From UTCHB3 sp964625575 (lineage in GTDB: Bacteria; Bacteroidota; Ignavibacteria; Ignavibacteriales; Ignavibacteriaceae), in the NCBI GenBank assembly GCA_964625575.1, contig CAZVBQ010000009.1, positions 1 through 64,000 of the forward strand: a stretch of DNA of 64,000 bases. The letters are read 5' to 3'. This document shows positions 34,323 to 42,951 of the stretch, in pieces; positions within the stretch are counted from its first letter, which is position 1; the number at the start of each line of letters is the position of its first letter. The position numbers and the translations under genes were made by a program. The notes under the pieces were generated by a model. It was not told the origin of the DNA. It made no database searches and saw only the letters and a program-made list of their open reading frames with translations.

Positions 34323-36080
34323 ATGAAAGAAAACAGATATATTTATACAAATAAAGCGAAGTGTCAGGACTGCTACCGGTGTGTCCGTGTTTGCCCTGTA
34401 AAAGCTGTCGGTATCAAAGAAGGTCAGGCATATGTTGATGAAAACAGGTGCATCTATTGCGGGAAATGCGTTGTTGAGTGTCCTCAGGGTGCCAAGGCTT
34501 ACCGGAAGGATGTTGAAAGGGTAAGGGAGTTGCTCCGGGGTGAAGAGGAAGTGGTCGCGGCCGTTGCTCCATCCTTCGCCGGACTTATTGATGCAATTCT
34601 GGTGAAGCGGTTCCCTTCCGCGTTACGATTGCTGGGGTTCTCAACCGTAGTCGAGGTTTCTGAGGGCGCTTACTATGTCACTAAAGAATATTTAAGAGCA
34701 GCAGAAAAAGGGAAGGGGGTTATCACCACTTCGTGCCCCGCCGCTGTGGAATACGCGAGCAAGTACCGTCCGGAACTGCTGGACAAGCTTATCCCTGTCC
34801 CCTCACCCATGATCGCTCAAGCGAAACTGATCAAGCGCCGGAAGGGGCCATCGGCTAAAGTGGTTTTCATCGGTCCGTGTGTAGCAAAGAAGATGGAAGC
34901 AGATCTACCTGAATATAAAGGCCTCATCGATGTCGCGATAACCCTTGAAGAGTTGTTCGATTGGTTCACGGCTGAGGGGATAGACCTGAATCTCCTCGAA
35001 GAAAGCGGCTTTGACATGGAGAAATACAACGGGGGAGAGGCATACTGCATTTCGGGCGGTATGAAAGAAACCGCCGCTGCCTGTGGTGGCGTAACCGGTG
35101 GGAAGGAAATTTTGTGTCTTAGCAGTTTTGAAAGAACTGTTGAAGCATTCAACATCGCCGCTGAGGGTGAGGATTTACTGATACTCGAGCCGCTGGTTTG
35201 CTCGATGGGATGTATCAACGGACCCGGCATCCGCTCTGATCTGAATGTGCTAAGGAGAAAGATGAATGTTCAGGCTTATGCCAATTCGAAGAGAGAAAAG
35301 GGCGAAAAGCTGGTTGAAGAACCACTTCAGCTGGTCACCTCATTTCATGATCGCTCCGGACCGGTAAAGGTGGATTTCTCCGAAGACCAGTTAAGGAAGG
35401 TTTTGGAACTCACCGCGAAATTCTCACCAGAGGATGAGCTTAACTGCGGAGCGTGCGGGTATGAATCGTGCCGTGATAATGCCCGGGCGGTACTGGCCGG
35501 TATGGCTGAGACGGGGATGTGCATTCCATACATGAGGCGGTTCGCGGAAAGAAGGGCGGACGAGATAATTGATCGATCGCCCAACGGGATCATTGTTGTT
35601 GATCGCGCCCTTAATGTGGTAAGCATTAACGAAGCATTCAAAAAGATGTTTCTCTGCACAGGTTCTGTTATAGGGAAGAATATCTCAGCGATAATGGATC
35701 CTGATCTTTTCGAACGGATGAGGTCAGGGAACTCACCTCTGATTGAAGAGACAGTCAGCCTTGTGAAATACAGTTTGACGGCTGAAGCCAAGATTTTCAG
35801 GATCAATGAAGATAACATCACCGGAATATTCGTTGATATCACCGGGGTTGAAACCGGGAAAAAACAGCTCGACGAGCTAAGAAGTGAAACATTGAAGAAA
35901 GCCGAGGAACTTCTCGAACACCAGATAGCCACGGCGCAAGTGCTCGCCAAGATACTGGGTGAAGGAACTGCGAAAAGCGAGGCCCTCCTCGACAACCTCA
36001 TGAAACTGACGGAAGACGACAACCGCAAGGGACTTTCAAACAAGAACAAATGGCTATGGGATATCTACACTTCGAAATAG
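34323..36080 (+). CDS. hydS: Sensory [FeFe]-hydrogenase (HydS-like) with PAS domain
   Basis: About 585 residues from the ATG at 34323 (GGAAGAAAG upstream). N-terminal ferredoxin domain (CQDCYRCVRVCP, CIYCGKCVVECP). The H-cluster domain has altered motifs: TTSCPAA in place of TSCCPxW, GPCVAKK, and EPLVCSMGCINGPG. Loss of the proton-transfer Cys and of the Trp fits the non-catalytic sensory group. Next comes an Fe-S motif NCGACGYESCRD, then a PAS domain (IIDRSPNGIIVVDRALNVVSINEAFKKMF) and a helical tail. It is divergent from rex-hydCBA and overlaps the phosphatase gene, so it likely passes an H2 or redox signal to that phosphatase. Confidence 0.9.
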   Translation: MKENRYIYTNKAKCQDCYRCVRVCPVKAVGIKEGQAYVDENRCIYCGKCVVECPQGAKAYRKDVERVRELLRGEEEVVAAVAPSFAGLIDAILVKRFPSALRLLGFSTVVEVSEGAYYVTKEYLRAAEKGKGVITTSCPAAVEYASKYRPELLDKLIPVPSPMIAQAKLIKRRKGPSAKVVFIGPCVAKKMEADLPEYKGLIDVAITLEELFDWFTAEGIDLNLLEESGFDMEKYNGGEAYCISGGMKETAAACGGVTGGKEILCLSSFERTVEAFNIAAEGEDLLILEPLVCSMGCINGPGIRSDLNVLRRKMNVQAYANSKREKGEKLVEEPLQLVTSFHDRSGPVKVDFSEDQLRKVLELTAKFSPEDELNCGACGYESCRDNARAVLAGMAETGMCIPYMRRFAERRADEIIDRSPNGIIVVDRALNVVSINEAFKKMFLCTGSVIGKNISAIMDPDLFERMRSGNSPLIEETVSLVKYSLTAEAKIFRINEDNITGIFVDITGVETGKKQLDELRSETLKKAEELLEHQIATAQVLAKILGEGTAKSEALLDNLMKLTEDDNRKGLSNKNKWLWDIYTSK

Positions 36081-37204
36081 AAAGCGCCCAGAAACCAAAG
36101 ATAAAGGGGCTCCCCAGTGGTGATCTGATTGAAGTGATCCGCACTGAGGCGCATACGACGGTTCTTCTCTGCGACGGTCTCGGCTCGGGTATCAAGGCTA
36201 ATATCTTCGCGATGATGGCGGCCGCCCGGTTGAAGGAATTGCTGAATTCCGGTTTTTCTCTCCGGCATGCATTTATGAACACGGTGGTCACTATGGAGGA
36301 AGCCAAGAACGCAGACCTCCCTTATTCGGCACTGACAATGATGCGGATACTGAACGACGGTCTGACGACAATTCTCTGCTATGAGACACCACTTCCTCTC
36401 TTCCTCTCGGGCAAGGCAGTCTATCCCTTAAAAGGAAGAACATTCAATAACGGTACCGCTTTTGTAACTGAGTTTAACTGCGTCATCGGCAAAGGGGAGG
36501 GGGTTTTGATCGTTTCAGATGGCGTGACGCAGTCGGGAATTGGAGGACGTTTTGTAACCGGTTGGGAACTGGTGGGAGTTAACAGCTACCTTGCGTCTCT
36601 GTTAAGCAAGGGTGCCGCCATGAAGCATATTCCCGCGCTTGTAGCGGAAGAAGCCCTCTTCAATTGGGGGAAGAAGCAGGGTGATGATATAAGTTCTCTC
36701 CTCGTTTATTCAAGACAGGGGCGGGTGGTCGATCTTTTTACGGGTCCCCCATCAGATCCGGCGAATGACCAGGAAGCTTTTGAAACATTTTTCAGCACTC
36801 CTGGCGTAAAGATAATCTGCGGAGCCTCCACGGCGAAGATCGCTGCCCGCTACCTTAACAAACCATTAAAAGTTAATGATGACTTTTCCGATCCAATAAC
36901 CCCTCCCGACTACGATATCGAAGGAGTGGGCCTGGTAACGGAGGGGGCTGTGACCCTCAATCAGGTTTACAATATCTGGGGAGAAGATACCGCAAAAATG
37001 GATGCAAACAATCCCGTAACTGTGCTTTACTCTCTGATCACTGCTGCCGACAGGATAAATTTCCACGTCGGCAAGGCAAAAAACCCCGCCACCGATGATA
37101 TCGACTTCACCCGCCTCGGCATTCTCACCCGGGACAAGATCGTCCCGCTCATCATCGAAAAACTCAGAGCGGATGGTAAACTCGTTGTGGTGAAGGAAGT
37201 CTAG
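36050..37204 (+). CDS. SpoIIE-type PP2C serine phosphatase
   Basis: 384 residues; the start overlaps the hydS end by 31 bp. The PP2C/SpoIIE core includes TVLLCDGLGSGIKAN (metal-binding Asp), LPYSALTMMRIL, GEGVLIVSDGVTQSG and GDDISSLLV (metal-binding DD). The C-terminal ~140 residues, after about residue 240, are an extra domain of unknown function. Translational coupling to the sensory hydrogenase suggests an H2-responsive partner-switching pathway; the target anti-sigma factor or antagonist is not in the window. Confidence 0.88.
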   Translation: MAMGYLHFEIESAQKPKIKGLPSGDLIEVIRTEAHTTVLLCDGLGSGIKANIFAMMAAARLKELLNSGFSLRHAFMNTVVTMEEAKNADLPYSALTMMRILNDGLTTILCYETPLPLFLSGKAVYPLKGRTFNNGTAFVTEFNCVIGKGEGVLIVSDGVTQSGIGGRFVTGWELVGVNSYLASLLSKGAAMKHIPALVAEEALFNWGKKQGDDISSLLVYSRQGRVVDLFTGPPSDPANDQEAFETFFSTPGVKIICGASTAKIAARYLNKPLKVNDDFSDPITPPDYDIEGVGLVTEGAVTLNQVYNIWGEDTAKMDANNPVTVLYSLITAADRINFHVGKAKNPATDDIDFTRLGILTRDKIVPLIIEKLRADGKLVVVKEV

Positions 37205-37305
37205 ACAAGGGCTGAATTTCTGAAGGCTGAGGGATGAAATTCCTTACATCTTGAAGTATGAAGCGGGATTGCTTCATCCGTCAGCCTTCAACCCTCAGCC
37301 CTTAC
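37203..37305. repeat. Self-complementary intergenic region
   Basis: GGGCTGA...GAAGGCTGAGGGATGAA on the left is complementary to TTCATCCGTCAGCCTTCAACCCTCAGCCC on the right, around TCTTGAAGTATGAAGCGGGATTGC. It lies between converging genes and may serve as a terminator-like hairpin. Confidence 0.6.
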
Positions 37306-38129
37306 AACAGTTTCAGATGTTTCAGGATGTCGAGGGTGACCGTTTTTCTGCTTTGTGAGAAAGCAGGATTTTCATCATCGTAACCTTTGCGGAGGCGGGT
37401 GGCGAAGTAGATCACATTATCTTTAGTAGTGATGTACCCGACCCACCAGCCGGTGTCATCCTGCCCCGGAATTTTGCCCCATCCTGTTTTTGCGCGGAGA
37501 GTGTAGTTGGAGTCTTCTTTTTCGATCATCATATTTTTGACGATCGAGAAGGTTCTTTTTGAGAAGGGAAGCGTTTCATCATCGAGTTTTCGGAGAAAAT
37601 TCACTTGTTGCACGGGTGAAATGCGAAGTGAACCATCAAGCCAAAATGAATCGACATGAGCGCCGATAAACCTGTTTCCATAGCCACACTCATCAAGGTA
37701 CTTTAGATATTTTTCCCTGCCAACCTTTGGGGCGAGCTTGCAGTAAACCCAGGCAGCAGAATATTTGAACGCCCTGCGAAGGTCGAGGTCCTGGTTCCAG
37801 TCTTCTGCCCATCTTTTTACACCATCCCACTTTACTATCTCATTTTCGTCTTTCAGGATTCCTTCTTCCAGGAAAACCAAAGAGTTAAAAATCTTGGAGG
37901 ATGAAGCCGGCAGTAATTCAACATTCGCGTCAGTGGAATCGCTCAATATCCATTGACCGGCTTTTTTATCAAATATGGTTATACTCCCTTTGAACCCTTC
38001 CTCAGCGAAGAACTTTTGGATATCCTGTTGGGCTGAAAGTGGAAGTGTCTCCAGGATTAAAGTAATAAGAACGAGTAAGAATTTGTTTTTCTCTGCTACT
38101 GGTCCAGTTGGATGAGAGGAGTTTCCCAT
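37302..38129 (-). CDS. Class D beta-lactamase-like (OXA-type) protein
   Basis: 275 residues with an N-terminal signal peptide (KFLLVLITLILETLPLSA). Class D landmarks: PASSSKIFNSL (S-x-x-K with the nucleophile and carboxylatable Lys), KWDG, CGYGN (YGN), FWLDG.LRISP, KTGWG (KTG box) and GWWVGY. The SxV motif reads SAA (KYSAAWVY), replacing the usual Val. Fold assignment is firm, but hydrolytic activity and spectrum are not predictable. A BlaR-like sensor is less likely because the protein is a single secreted domain. Confidence 0.87.
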   Translation of the reverse strand: MGNSSHPTGPVAEKNKFLLVLITLILETLPLSAQQDIQKFFAEEGFKGSITIFDKKAGQWILSDSTDANVELLPASSSKIFNSLVFLEEGILKDENEIVKWDGVKRWAEDWNQDLDLRRAFKYSAAWVYCKLAPKVGREKYLKYLDECGYGNRFIGAHVDSFWLDGSLRISPVQQVNFLRKLDDETLPFSKRTFSIVKNMMIEKEDSNYTLRAKTGWGKIPGQDDTGWWVGYITTKDNVIYFATRLRKGYDDENPAFSQSRKTVTLDILKHLKLL

Positions 38130-38180
38130 AAATTTTTCAAAATATACAAAGAAAAATATGTTTGAACTGACAGTAAAACA

Positions 38181-38732
38181 CTATTGCTTGGGGGTAGTAT
38201 CTTTTTTAGCTCTTAGTATTCCGTATTCAATAGCTTTGTCAATAACAAAATCTTTTTCTTTGCATCGCTCGAGTATCTCAAAGTTATTCTTAAGTTTGCT
38301 TATTTTGCTGAGACTAATGCTATTTTGTGAAAGAGATTCTATTAAATGCGTTGGAACAAAATACATGTCAAATGTATGATCGTCTTTTGGTTCGAAGCCG
38401 ATCACAACATCAGATGTCTGGGTTGACTGCCTATAGACTTTGACACCCGATTTGTAAGTTCTGTCAACACCCCCTCGAGTACCTCCAGTGAAAGATATGA
38501 TTTTGGGAGCCGTTTTTACTTGGACCCGAATTATGCTTTCTGTACCATCAGATTGCTTGGTGGCAATGATGATATCGTAGGGAGAAAGTGGCAAATCAAC
38601 CAAAGAAACATTTTGGTACTTCTTCATCAACAGCCCTGCCACGATATGTTCGTGTGCAAAACCATCAATAGAAGCCTGTCTGCCTATTGAGGCTGTATCT
38701 TTCATTACTTTTTTCTTAATATTACTATCCAA
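38181..38732 (-). CDS. Probable PD-(D/E)xK-type endonuclease partner of the methyltransferase
   Basis: 183 residues. It contains a nuclease-like constellation: E28 in a helix, D53 in SPYDIIIATK, then Q71-V-K73 in IIRVQVKTA, the D...QxK variant of the PD-(D/E)xK core. It overlaps the end of the methyltransferase gene by 28 bp, the classic arrangement of a restriction-modification pair. The DNA is clearly more AT-rich than neighbouring genes, consistent with horizontal acquisition. The recognition sequence is unknown. Confidence 0.65.
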   Translation of the reverse strand: MDSNIKKKVMKDTASIGRQASIDGFAHEHIVAGLLMKKYQNVSLVDLPLSPYDIIIATKQSDGTESIIRVQVKTAPKIISFTGGTRGGVDRTYKSGVKVYRQSTQTSDVVIGFEPKDDHTFDMYFVPTHLIESLSQNSISLSKISKLKNNFEILERCKEKDFVIDKAIEYGILRAKKDTTPKQ

Positions 38733-40102
38733 TCAGTGTTAATACGTTCTCCACGAGGAACCTTGATGAAATGTTTGATGATCTCTGAACCAAAATAGGA
38801 TTCAACTTCAAACCCCAGATCTGATGCGATCGTCATTAAATATTTCCAACTTTCAAATAAAACTCCCCGAATTTTGTTGTTCCCTATTACAACCGCATAA
38901 CGCCCGCCCTTTTTAAGTACTCGTTTTACTTCTACAAGATTTAATCGCATGTCAATTAAAAATTTGTAGGCAATATACGCTCTTCTTTTATCGGCAGTAT
39001 AAATTGATCGGAGGACATCGTCGATGTCACTAAAACCGGTTTCGTGAAAATTCAAGTAGTCTGAGGCTTTGACAACTTCGGTGCCAATATGCGTTTCTTT
39101 GAGGTCTCTCAAAGAACCATTGGCAATATCCAACCAGTATATTTCCAGTTGATGCGTTCTTGGGTAATCAACAGCATTGGCATAAGGTGGGGAAGTTAGA
39201 GCAAAGTCGAAATATTGGTCTTCTGTTTCGATCGAGCGTGCATCCGAATTTGACGGAAAAATAGTTGTAACGTTTCCTGGTACAGCCTCATAGAATTCTT
39301 CCATTCGGTAGATATTTAACAGGAGACTTTCAGCAAACTTTGTCAAAGCCATCCCAGGATAGATTTCTTTGTTAAGTTTCTTCCTAACGACAGTACGTGT
39401 ACAATTGTCGTCCGCATTTGAAACACTTCTAATGATTGATGAGAAAACAATCAGCAAAAAATCTCTGATCGCACCAGCGAATGAGTGATTCAAGATCGTT
39501 TTCTTAATAAAACTGAGTTCATTTAGAATAAATGGGGTAAACCAATTGTCGCGATACGGAAAAACCGGGAGATCGTGGTCAGTGATAAATCCGGGGGTAT
39601 AGCTTGTCAAATCCTTGATCAAAGAATCTGCTACATGACGAAGATCAGCAGAATCCAAAGGAGTGGTTTTAACTGTTGCCAACCTTCGCGCAAATGGATC
39701 AACGTCCACCCCCACGGAATGTCGACCTGATAGCAATGCTTCAACATTCGTAGTACCACTTCCCGAAAATGGATCAAGAATGAACTGTCCTGGATCCGAA
39801 TATTTTGCTATAAGCCATCGGGGTAGTTCCGGAAAAAATTTTGCGGGATATTTGTGAATCCCGTGGGTAAATTTTGATTGATCCCTGCTAATGAACAAAA
39901 ACCTGTCGCCATTAACAATTTCCAAATTCAGGGGTATATCACCTTCGACCCTGACGAGCTTCTCCCCAAAACCGTTCTCAACGGTCTCAATCGAGGAACT
40001 GTTCATCGATTTTGGGAATAATGAGGAGCTTTGAGATCTTTTTGAATGCTTTCTAGCAACCCGGGTTCTGACCTCGTTAATTGAAATTGGGAAATAGCTC
40101 AT
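38705..40102 (-). CDS. DNA methyltransferase (N4-cytosine or N6-adenine, SPPY type)
   Basis: 465 residues from the ATG at 40102 (AAGG five bases upstream); an ATG ten codons earlier lacks such a site. AdoMet-binding motif I is LDPFSGSGTTNVEALLSGR, preceded by HGIHKYPAKFFPELPRWLI. The catalytic motif IV is LTSPPYANAVDYPRTH. Motif I precedes motif IV, so it is not the beta order usual for many N4C enzymes. GRYAVVIGNNKIRG is a later conserved strand. It likely protects host DNA against the overlapping downstream nuclease. Confidence 0.88.
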   Translation of the reverse strand: MSYFPISINEVRTRVARKHSKRSQSSSLFPKSMNSSSIETVENGFGEKLVRVEGDIPLNLEIVNGDRFLFISRDQSKFTHGIHKYPAKFFPELPRWLIAKYSDPGQFILDPFSGSGTTNVEALLSGRHSVGVDVDPFARRLATVKTTPLDSADLRHVADSLIKDLTSYTPGFITDHDLPVFPYRDNWFTPFILNELSFIKKTILNHSFAGAIRDFLLIVFSSIIRSVSNADDNCTRTVVRKKLNKEIYPGMALTKFAESLLLNIYRMEEFYEAVPGNVTTIFPSNSDARSIETEDQYFDFALTSPPYANAVDYPRTHQLEIYWLDIANGSLRDLKETHIGTEVVKASDYLNFHETGFSDIDDVLRSIYTADKRRAYIAYKFLIDMRLNLVEVKRVLKKGGRYAVVIGNNKIRGVLFESWKYLMTIASDLGFEVESYFGSEIIKHFIKVPRGERINTDWIVILRKK

Positions 40103-40218
40103 TGATGCCTTAAAAAGTAAAGTTGTTAACAAATTCGAACACTAAATATAATGGTTTTTTTTCAAAGTGCAGCAAGTGTTTTTTGTCCCGTCTGATCGAT
40201 CGAAAAGCAAGTTTTGTC

Positions 40219-40920
40219 TCACATCAATCTAACAGATGACATTCCCCCGTCAACATGAATTATCTGTCCGGTCACCCAGGAAGAGGCATCGCTTAGCAGA
40301 AACTCAGCGGCAGAAGAAATGTCCTCTGGTCTGCCGGTCCTTCCGAGGGGGTGGCGTTTATCCGAGGCTTCAATTTTCTCCGGAGAGGAGAGAAGTTTGC
40401 CCGCTAGCGGTGTATTGGTAAGTGAAGGCGCGATCGCGTTAACACGCATGGCCGGCGCCAGTTCCGCGGCGAGTGAGCGGGTTAGTCCCTCCACTGCACC
40501 TTTGGATGCAGCGATTGAAGCATGATAGCTCATACCTGTCTGAACCGCGACAGTACTGAAAAGTACGATTGAAGCATTCCCTGACTTTTTCATATTTGGC
40601 AGAAAATGCTGGATTGTTCTCACAGCTCCGAGGAGGTTGATGTTAAGTTCGTTCTGAAAATCGTTCAATGACAAGGTTCTGAACGGCTTGAGATTGATGC
40701 TGCCAGGGGCATAAACCAATCCGTCAACAGGATCCTCAAACTTTGGCAGCGGGAGGGATTGATCGGCAAGATCGGACTGAAAATGTGAATAAGCGGAGTG
40801 GGATATCTGCGATTCCCTTCTGGCAATTCCGGTAACCTTGTGCCCGGCATCCAGTAATTTTTTAGCGAGGTCGAGCCCAATGCCGGAGGTCGAACCCGCG
40901 ATAATGAAATGCTTCTGCAT
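40219..40920 (-). CDS. Short-chain dehydrogenase/reductase-fold protein lacking the catalytic Tyr
   Basis: About 233 residues from the ATG at 40920 (AAGGAA upstream). The cofactor loop GSTSGIGLDLAKKLL, the NAG-region equivalent YAPGSINLKPF and the C-terminal INHVDGG-like IIHVDGGMS mark the SDR family. In the active-site segment SYHASIAASKGAVEGL, the position that is Tyr in YxxxK enzymes is Ile, with Lys retained. It may bind NAD(P) without ordinary SDR catalysis or use another residue. It is divergent from the PorV-like gene across the phased repeat array. Confidence 0.85.
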   Translation of the reverse strand: MQKHFIIAGSTSGIGLDLAKKLLDAGHKVTGIARRESQISHSAYSHFQSDLADQSLPLPKFEDPVDGLVYAPGSINLKPFRTLSLNDFQNELNINLLGAVRTIQHFLPNMKKSGNASIVLFSTVAVQTGMSYHASIAASKGAVEGLTRSLAAELAPAMRVNAIAPSLTNTPLAGKLLSSPEKIEASDKRHPLGRTGRPEDISSAAEFLLSDASSWVTGQIIHVDGGMSSVRLM

Positions 40921-41000
40921 GAATTTCCTTTTTTTAGGAATAAACATGTAAGGGTGGTTTTGTGTTCAATTGTCCGTGCTGTTTTACGCCTGCTGACCCT

Positions 41001-41375
41001 TCCAGTCACATAACCGTCACATAAAAAGTGTTCCGGTCACATGTCAGTCACATGACCGTCACATAAAAACACAGGGATGCTAAAAAGTTAAGTTATTTAT
41101 TTACAATGAGTTAACTTTTTATTGCAAGATGGATGAGGGATGAAAACGGTATTCCAGTCACATAACCGTCACATAAAAACCTGCTCCGGTCAGATGCCAG
41201 TCACATAACCGTCACATAAAATCGCGGGAAAGTTGGAAAGATAACTTGTTTATTTGTAATGAGTTAACTTTTTACAGGAATAAGGGGGAGGCATGAAAAC
41301 GGCATCCCGGTCACATAACCGTCACATAAAAACCTGCTTCAGTCACATGTCAGTCACATAAGGATCATATAAAAG
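41001..41375 (+). repeat. Tandem 152-bp repeat carrying helically phased GTCACAT motifs
   Basis: Three units begin at 41001, 41153 and 41305 (period exactly 152; the third is truncated). Each has five GTCACAT(A/G)-type sites spaced 11, 20-21, 11 and 11 bp (41005, 41016, 41036, 41047, 41058; then 41157, 41168, 41189, 41200, 41211; then 41310, 41321, 41342, 41353, 41364, the last degenerate). The 11-bp step puts sites on one face of the helix. Between site clusters is an AT-rich inverted repeat (AAAAAGTTAA / TTAACTTTTT at 41082-41120, with a similar copy near 41238-41274). It fills the divergent gap of the SDR and PorV-like genes. Confidence 0.85.
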
Positions 41376-41515
41376 TGTAAAAAGCCACCGGAGTGTTCAG
41401 TAAACCAAATTTTCCCCCTTTTTGTATGTAAATTATTGATAAATTTGGACGGATCAATTATACCAAATCTGAATTTGACGAGAATATTCCCCAAGGTAGC
41501 GGAGAAACATCAATA

Positions 41516-42544
41516 ATGGCAAAAAGAAGCCTTTTTACACTGCTTTTCATACTTTCAATAACACCATTTACCTGGTCGCAGACCGTGGCCGGCAAGTACG
41601 CGGGTGAGTTCCTCGCCATCGGAGTTGGGGGAAGACCCCTTGGAATGGGTGGTGCCTTTACAGCTGTGGCGAATGACATTACCGCGGCCTACTACAACCC
41701 ATCGGGTCTGACCCAGCTTGACTACCCCCAGCTCTCACTGATGCACGATCAGCGTTATGGTAACCTGGTGAATTACAACTATGCCGCCGTGGGAATTCCA
41801 TACGGAAAAGATTATACCTTCGCGGTATCAGCACTTCGTCTTGCTGTTGACGGCATTTATGACACACGGGAAGCGCTTTACGACGCGAATGGTGATGGTG
41901 TTCTTGATATCCGCACAAACGACAAACTTGACTATTCCAAAATAAAAGAGTTCTCGAATCAGGACTGGGCTTTCTACCTTTCTGCCGCCAAGAAAATTGA
42001 TGACAAACTTTCCATAGGTGCCAACTTCAAAGTGATCCGCAGGGATATCGCCGAGTTCGGTGCCACAGGTATCGGTTTTGATGTCGGCGCCATGTACAAG
42101 GCAACCGATCAATTAGTACTGGGTGCCGCTGTTCAGGATGTCACCACAACTCTCGTAGCCTGGAGCACGGGTAGAAACGAGCTCATCACTCCCACTCTCA
42201 AACTTGGTGCCGCTTACTCGATCAACATTCTCGGCGGGGTTCTACTTCCCGCGGTTGACTTCGACGTAAGATTCGAAGGCAGAAAATATGCCGCCACATT
42301 CAACATGGGTCCTGTATCGGTTGACCCCCACTTCGGTTTTGAATACAACTTCAAGAACGTGGTTGCCGTCCGCGCCGGATATAACGATGTGAAGCAGTTC
42401 ACCATCGGTGCCGGTGTAAAACTCCCGAAACTCAACATCGACTACTCCTTCGCGCGCTTCAACATGGCCGAGGATGACCGTCTGCCCGATTCGCACCGCA
42501 TTTCGATCACCCTGACTCTCGAGGAGCCGAAGTTTAAGAGATAG
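41516..42544 (+). CDS. PorV/PorQ family outer-membrane protein
   Basis: 342 residues. The signal peptide (FTLLFILSITPFTWSQ) is followed by a FadL-like 14-strand barrel, with the family opening FLAIGVGGRPLGMGGAFTAVANDITAAYYNPSGL. PorV is the T9SS component that delivers cargo to the surface attachment complex. In Ignavibacteria there are several paralogues, so an exact PorV or PorQ assignment is not claimed. The presence of two T9SS cargo proteins in the window fits. Its TAG stop is the first three bases of the inverted arm at 42542. Confidence 0.88.
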   Translation: MAKRSLFTLLFILSITPFTWSQTVAGKYAGEFLAIGVGGRPLGMGGAFTAVANDITAAYYNPSGLTQLDYPQLSLMHDQRYGNLVNYNYAAVGIPYGKDYTFAVSALRLAVDGIYDTREALYDANGDGVLDIRTNDKLDYSKIKEFSNQDWAFYLSAAKKIDDKLSIGANFKVIRRDIAEFGATGIGFDVGAMYKATDQLVLGAAVQDVTTTLVAWSTGRNELITPTLKLGAAYSINILGGVLLPAVDFDVRFEGRKYAATFNMGPVSVDPHFGFEYNFKNVVAVRAGYNDVKQFTIGAGVKLPKLNIDYSFARFNMAEDDRLPDSHRISITLTLEEPKFKR

Positions 42545-42573
42545 TGTGGAGTGAAGAGTGTAGAGTGTGGAGT
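42542..42573 (+). repeat. Left 32-bp inverted arm bracketing the four-helix-bundle gene
   Basis: Its reverse complement matches 42952-42983 at 29 of 32 positions. It is composed of AGTGTGGAGTGAAGAGTGTAG-like words and begins at the stop codon of the PorV-like gene. Confidence 0.85.
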
Positions 42574-42582
42574 TGGGCGTAA

Positions 42583-42948
42583 ATGAGCTTTAAGGAGTTC
42601 TATGAGCTTGATGTTTGGAAAGTCGCGAAAGAACTGGCAATCTTGACATATAAGTTGACGGACTCCTTCCCTCCAAAAGAAATTTATGGTATAACCTCCC
42701 AAATGAGACGATCTGCGGTCTCAATCCCGTCCAATATCGCCGAAGGTGTAGGACGCTCCACTGCAGCTGAAACCAAGCATTTCCTTACTATTGCCAGAGG
42801 TTCTCTTTACGAGCTGGATACACAGATCCGGATTGCTCACGAGATAGGATTCCTCGATTTAAATGGATTTCACTCTATCTCAGAGAAACTCCTTAATACT
42901 AAACGCCTCCTGAACGCATTCATCAACTACTTTAGCTCCAAAAAGTAA
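42583..42948 (+). CDS. Four-helix-bundle protein of the S23 / 23S rRNA intervening-sequence family
   Basis: 121 residues, typical length for this family. It has the opening F.ELDVWK.AKELAILTYKLTDSFP, the core YGITSQMRRSAVSIPSNIAEGVGRST, and the late GSLYELDTQIRIAHEIGFL. These small proteins were first noticed inside intervening sequences of bacterial 23S rRNA genes and are now known as scattered genes of unknown function. Here the gene is enclosed by 32-bp inverted arms (42542-42573 and 42952-42983), giving a ~440-bp hairpin-ended unit with its own TAAGGAG-like site upstream. Confidence 0.9.
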   Translation: MSFKEFYELDVWKVAKELAILTYKLTDSFPPKEIYGITSQMRRSAVSIPSNIAEGVGRSTAAETKHFLTIARGSLYELDTQIRIAHEIGFLDLNGFHSISEKLLNTKRLLNAFINYFSSKK

Positions 42949-42951
42949 CAT

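Noticed and set aside
41001..41375. CRISPR array
   Set aside because: Repeats are 7-11 bp motifs in long-period, near-identical units; there are no unique 30-40-bp spacers and no cas genes.
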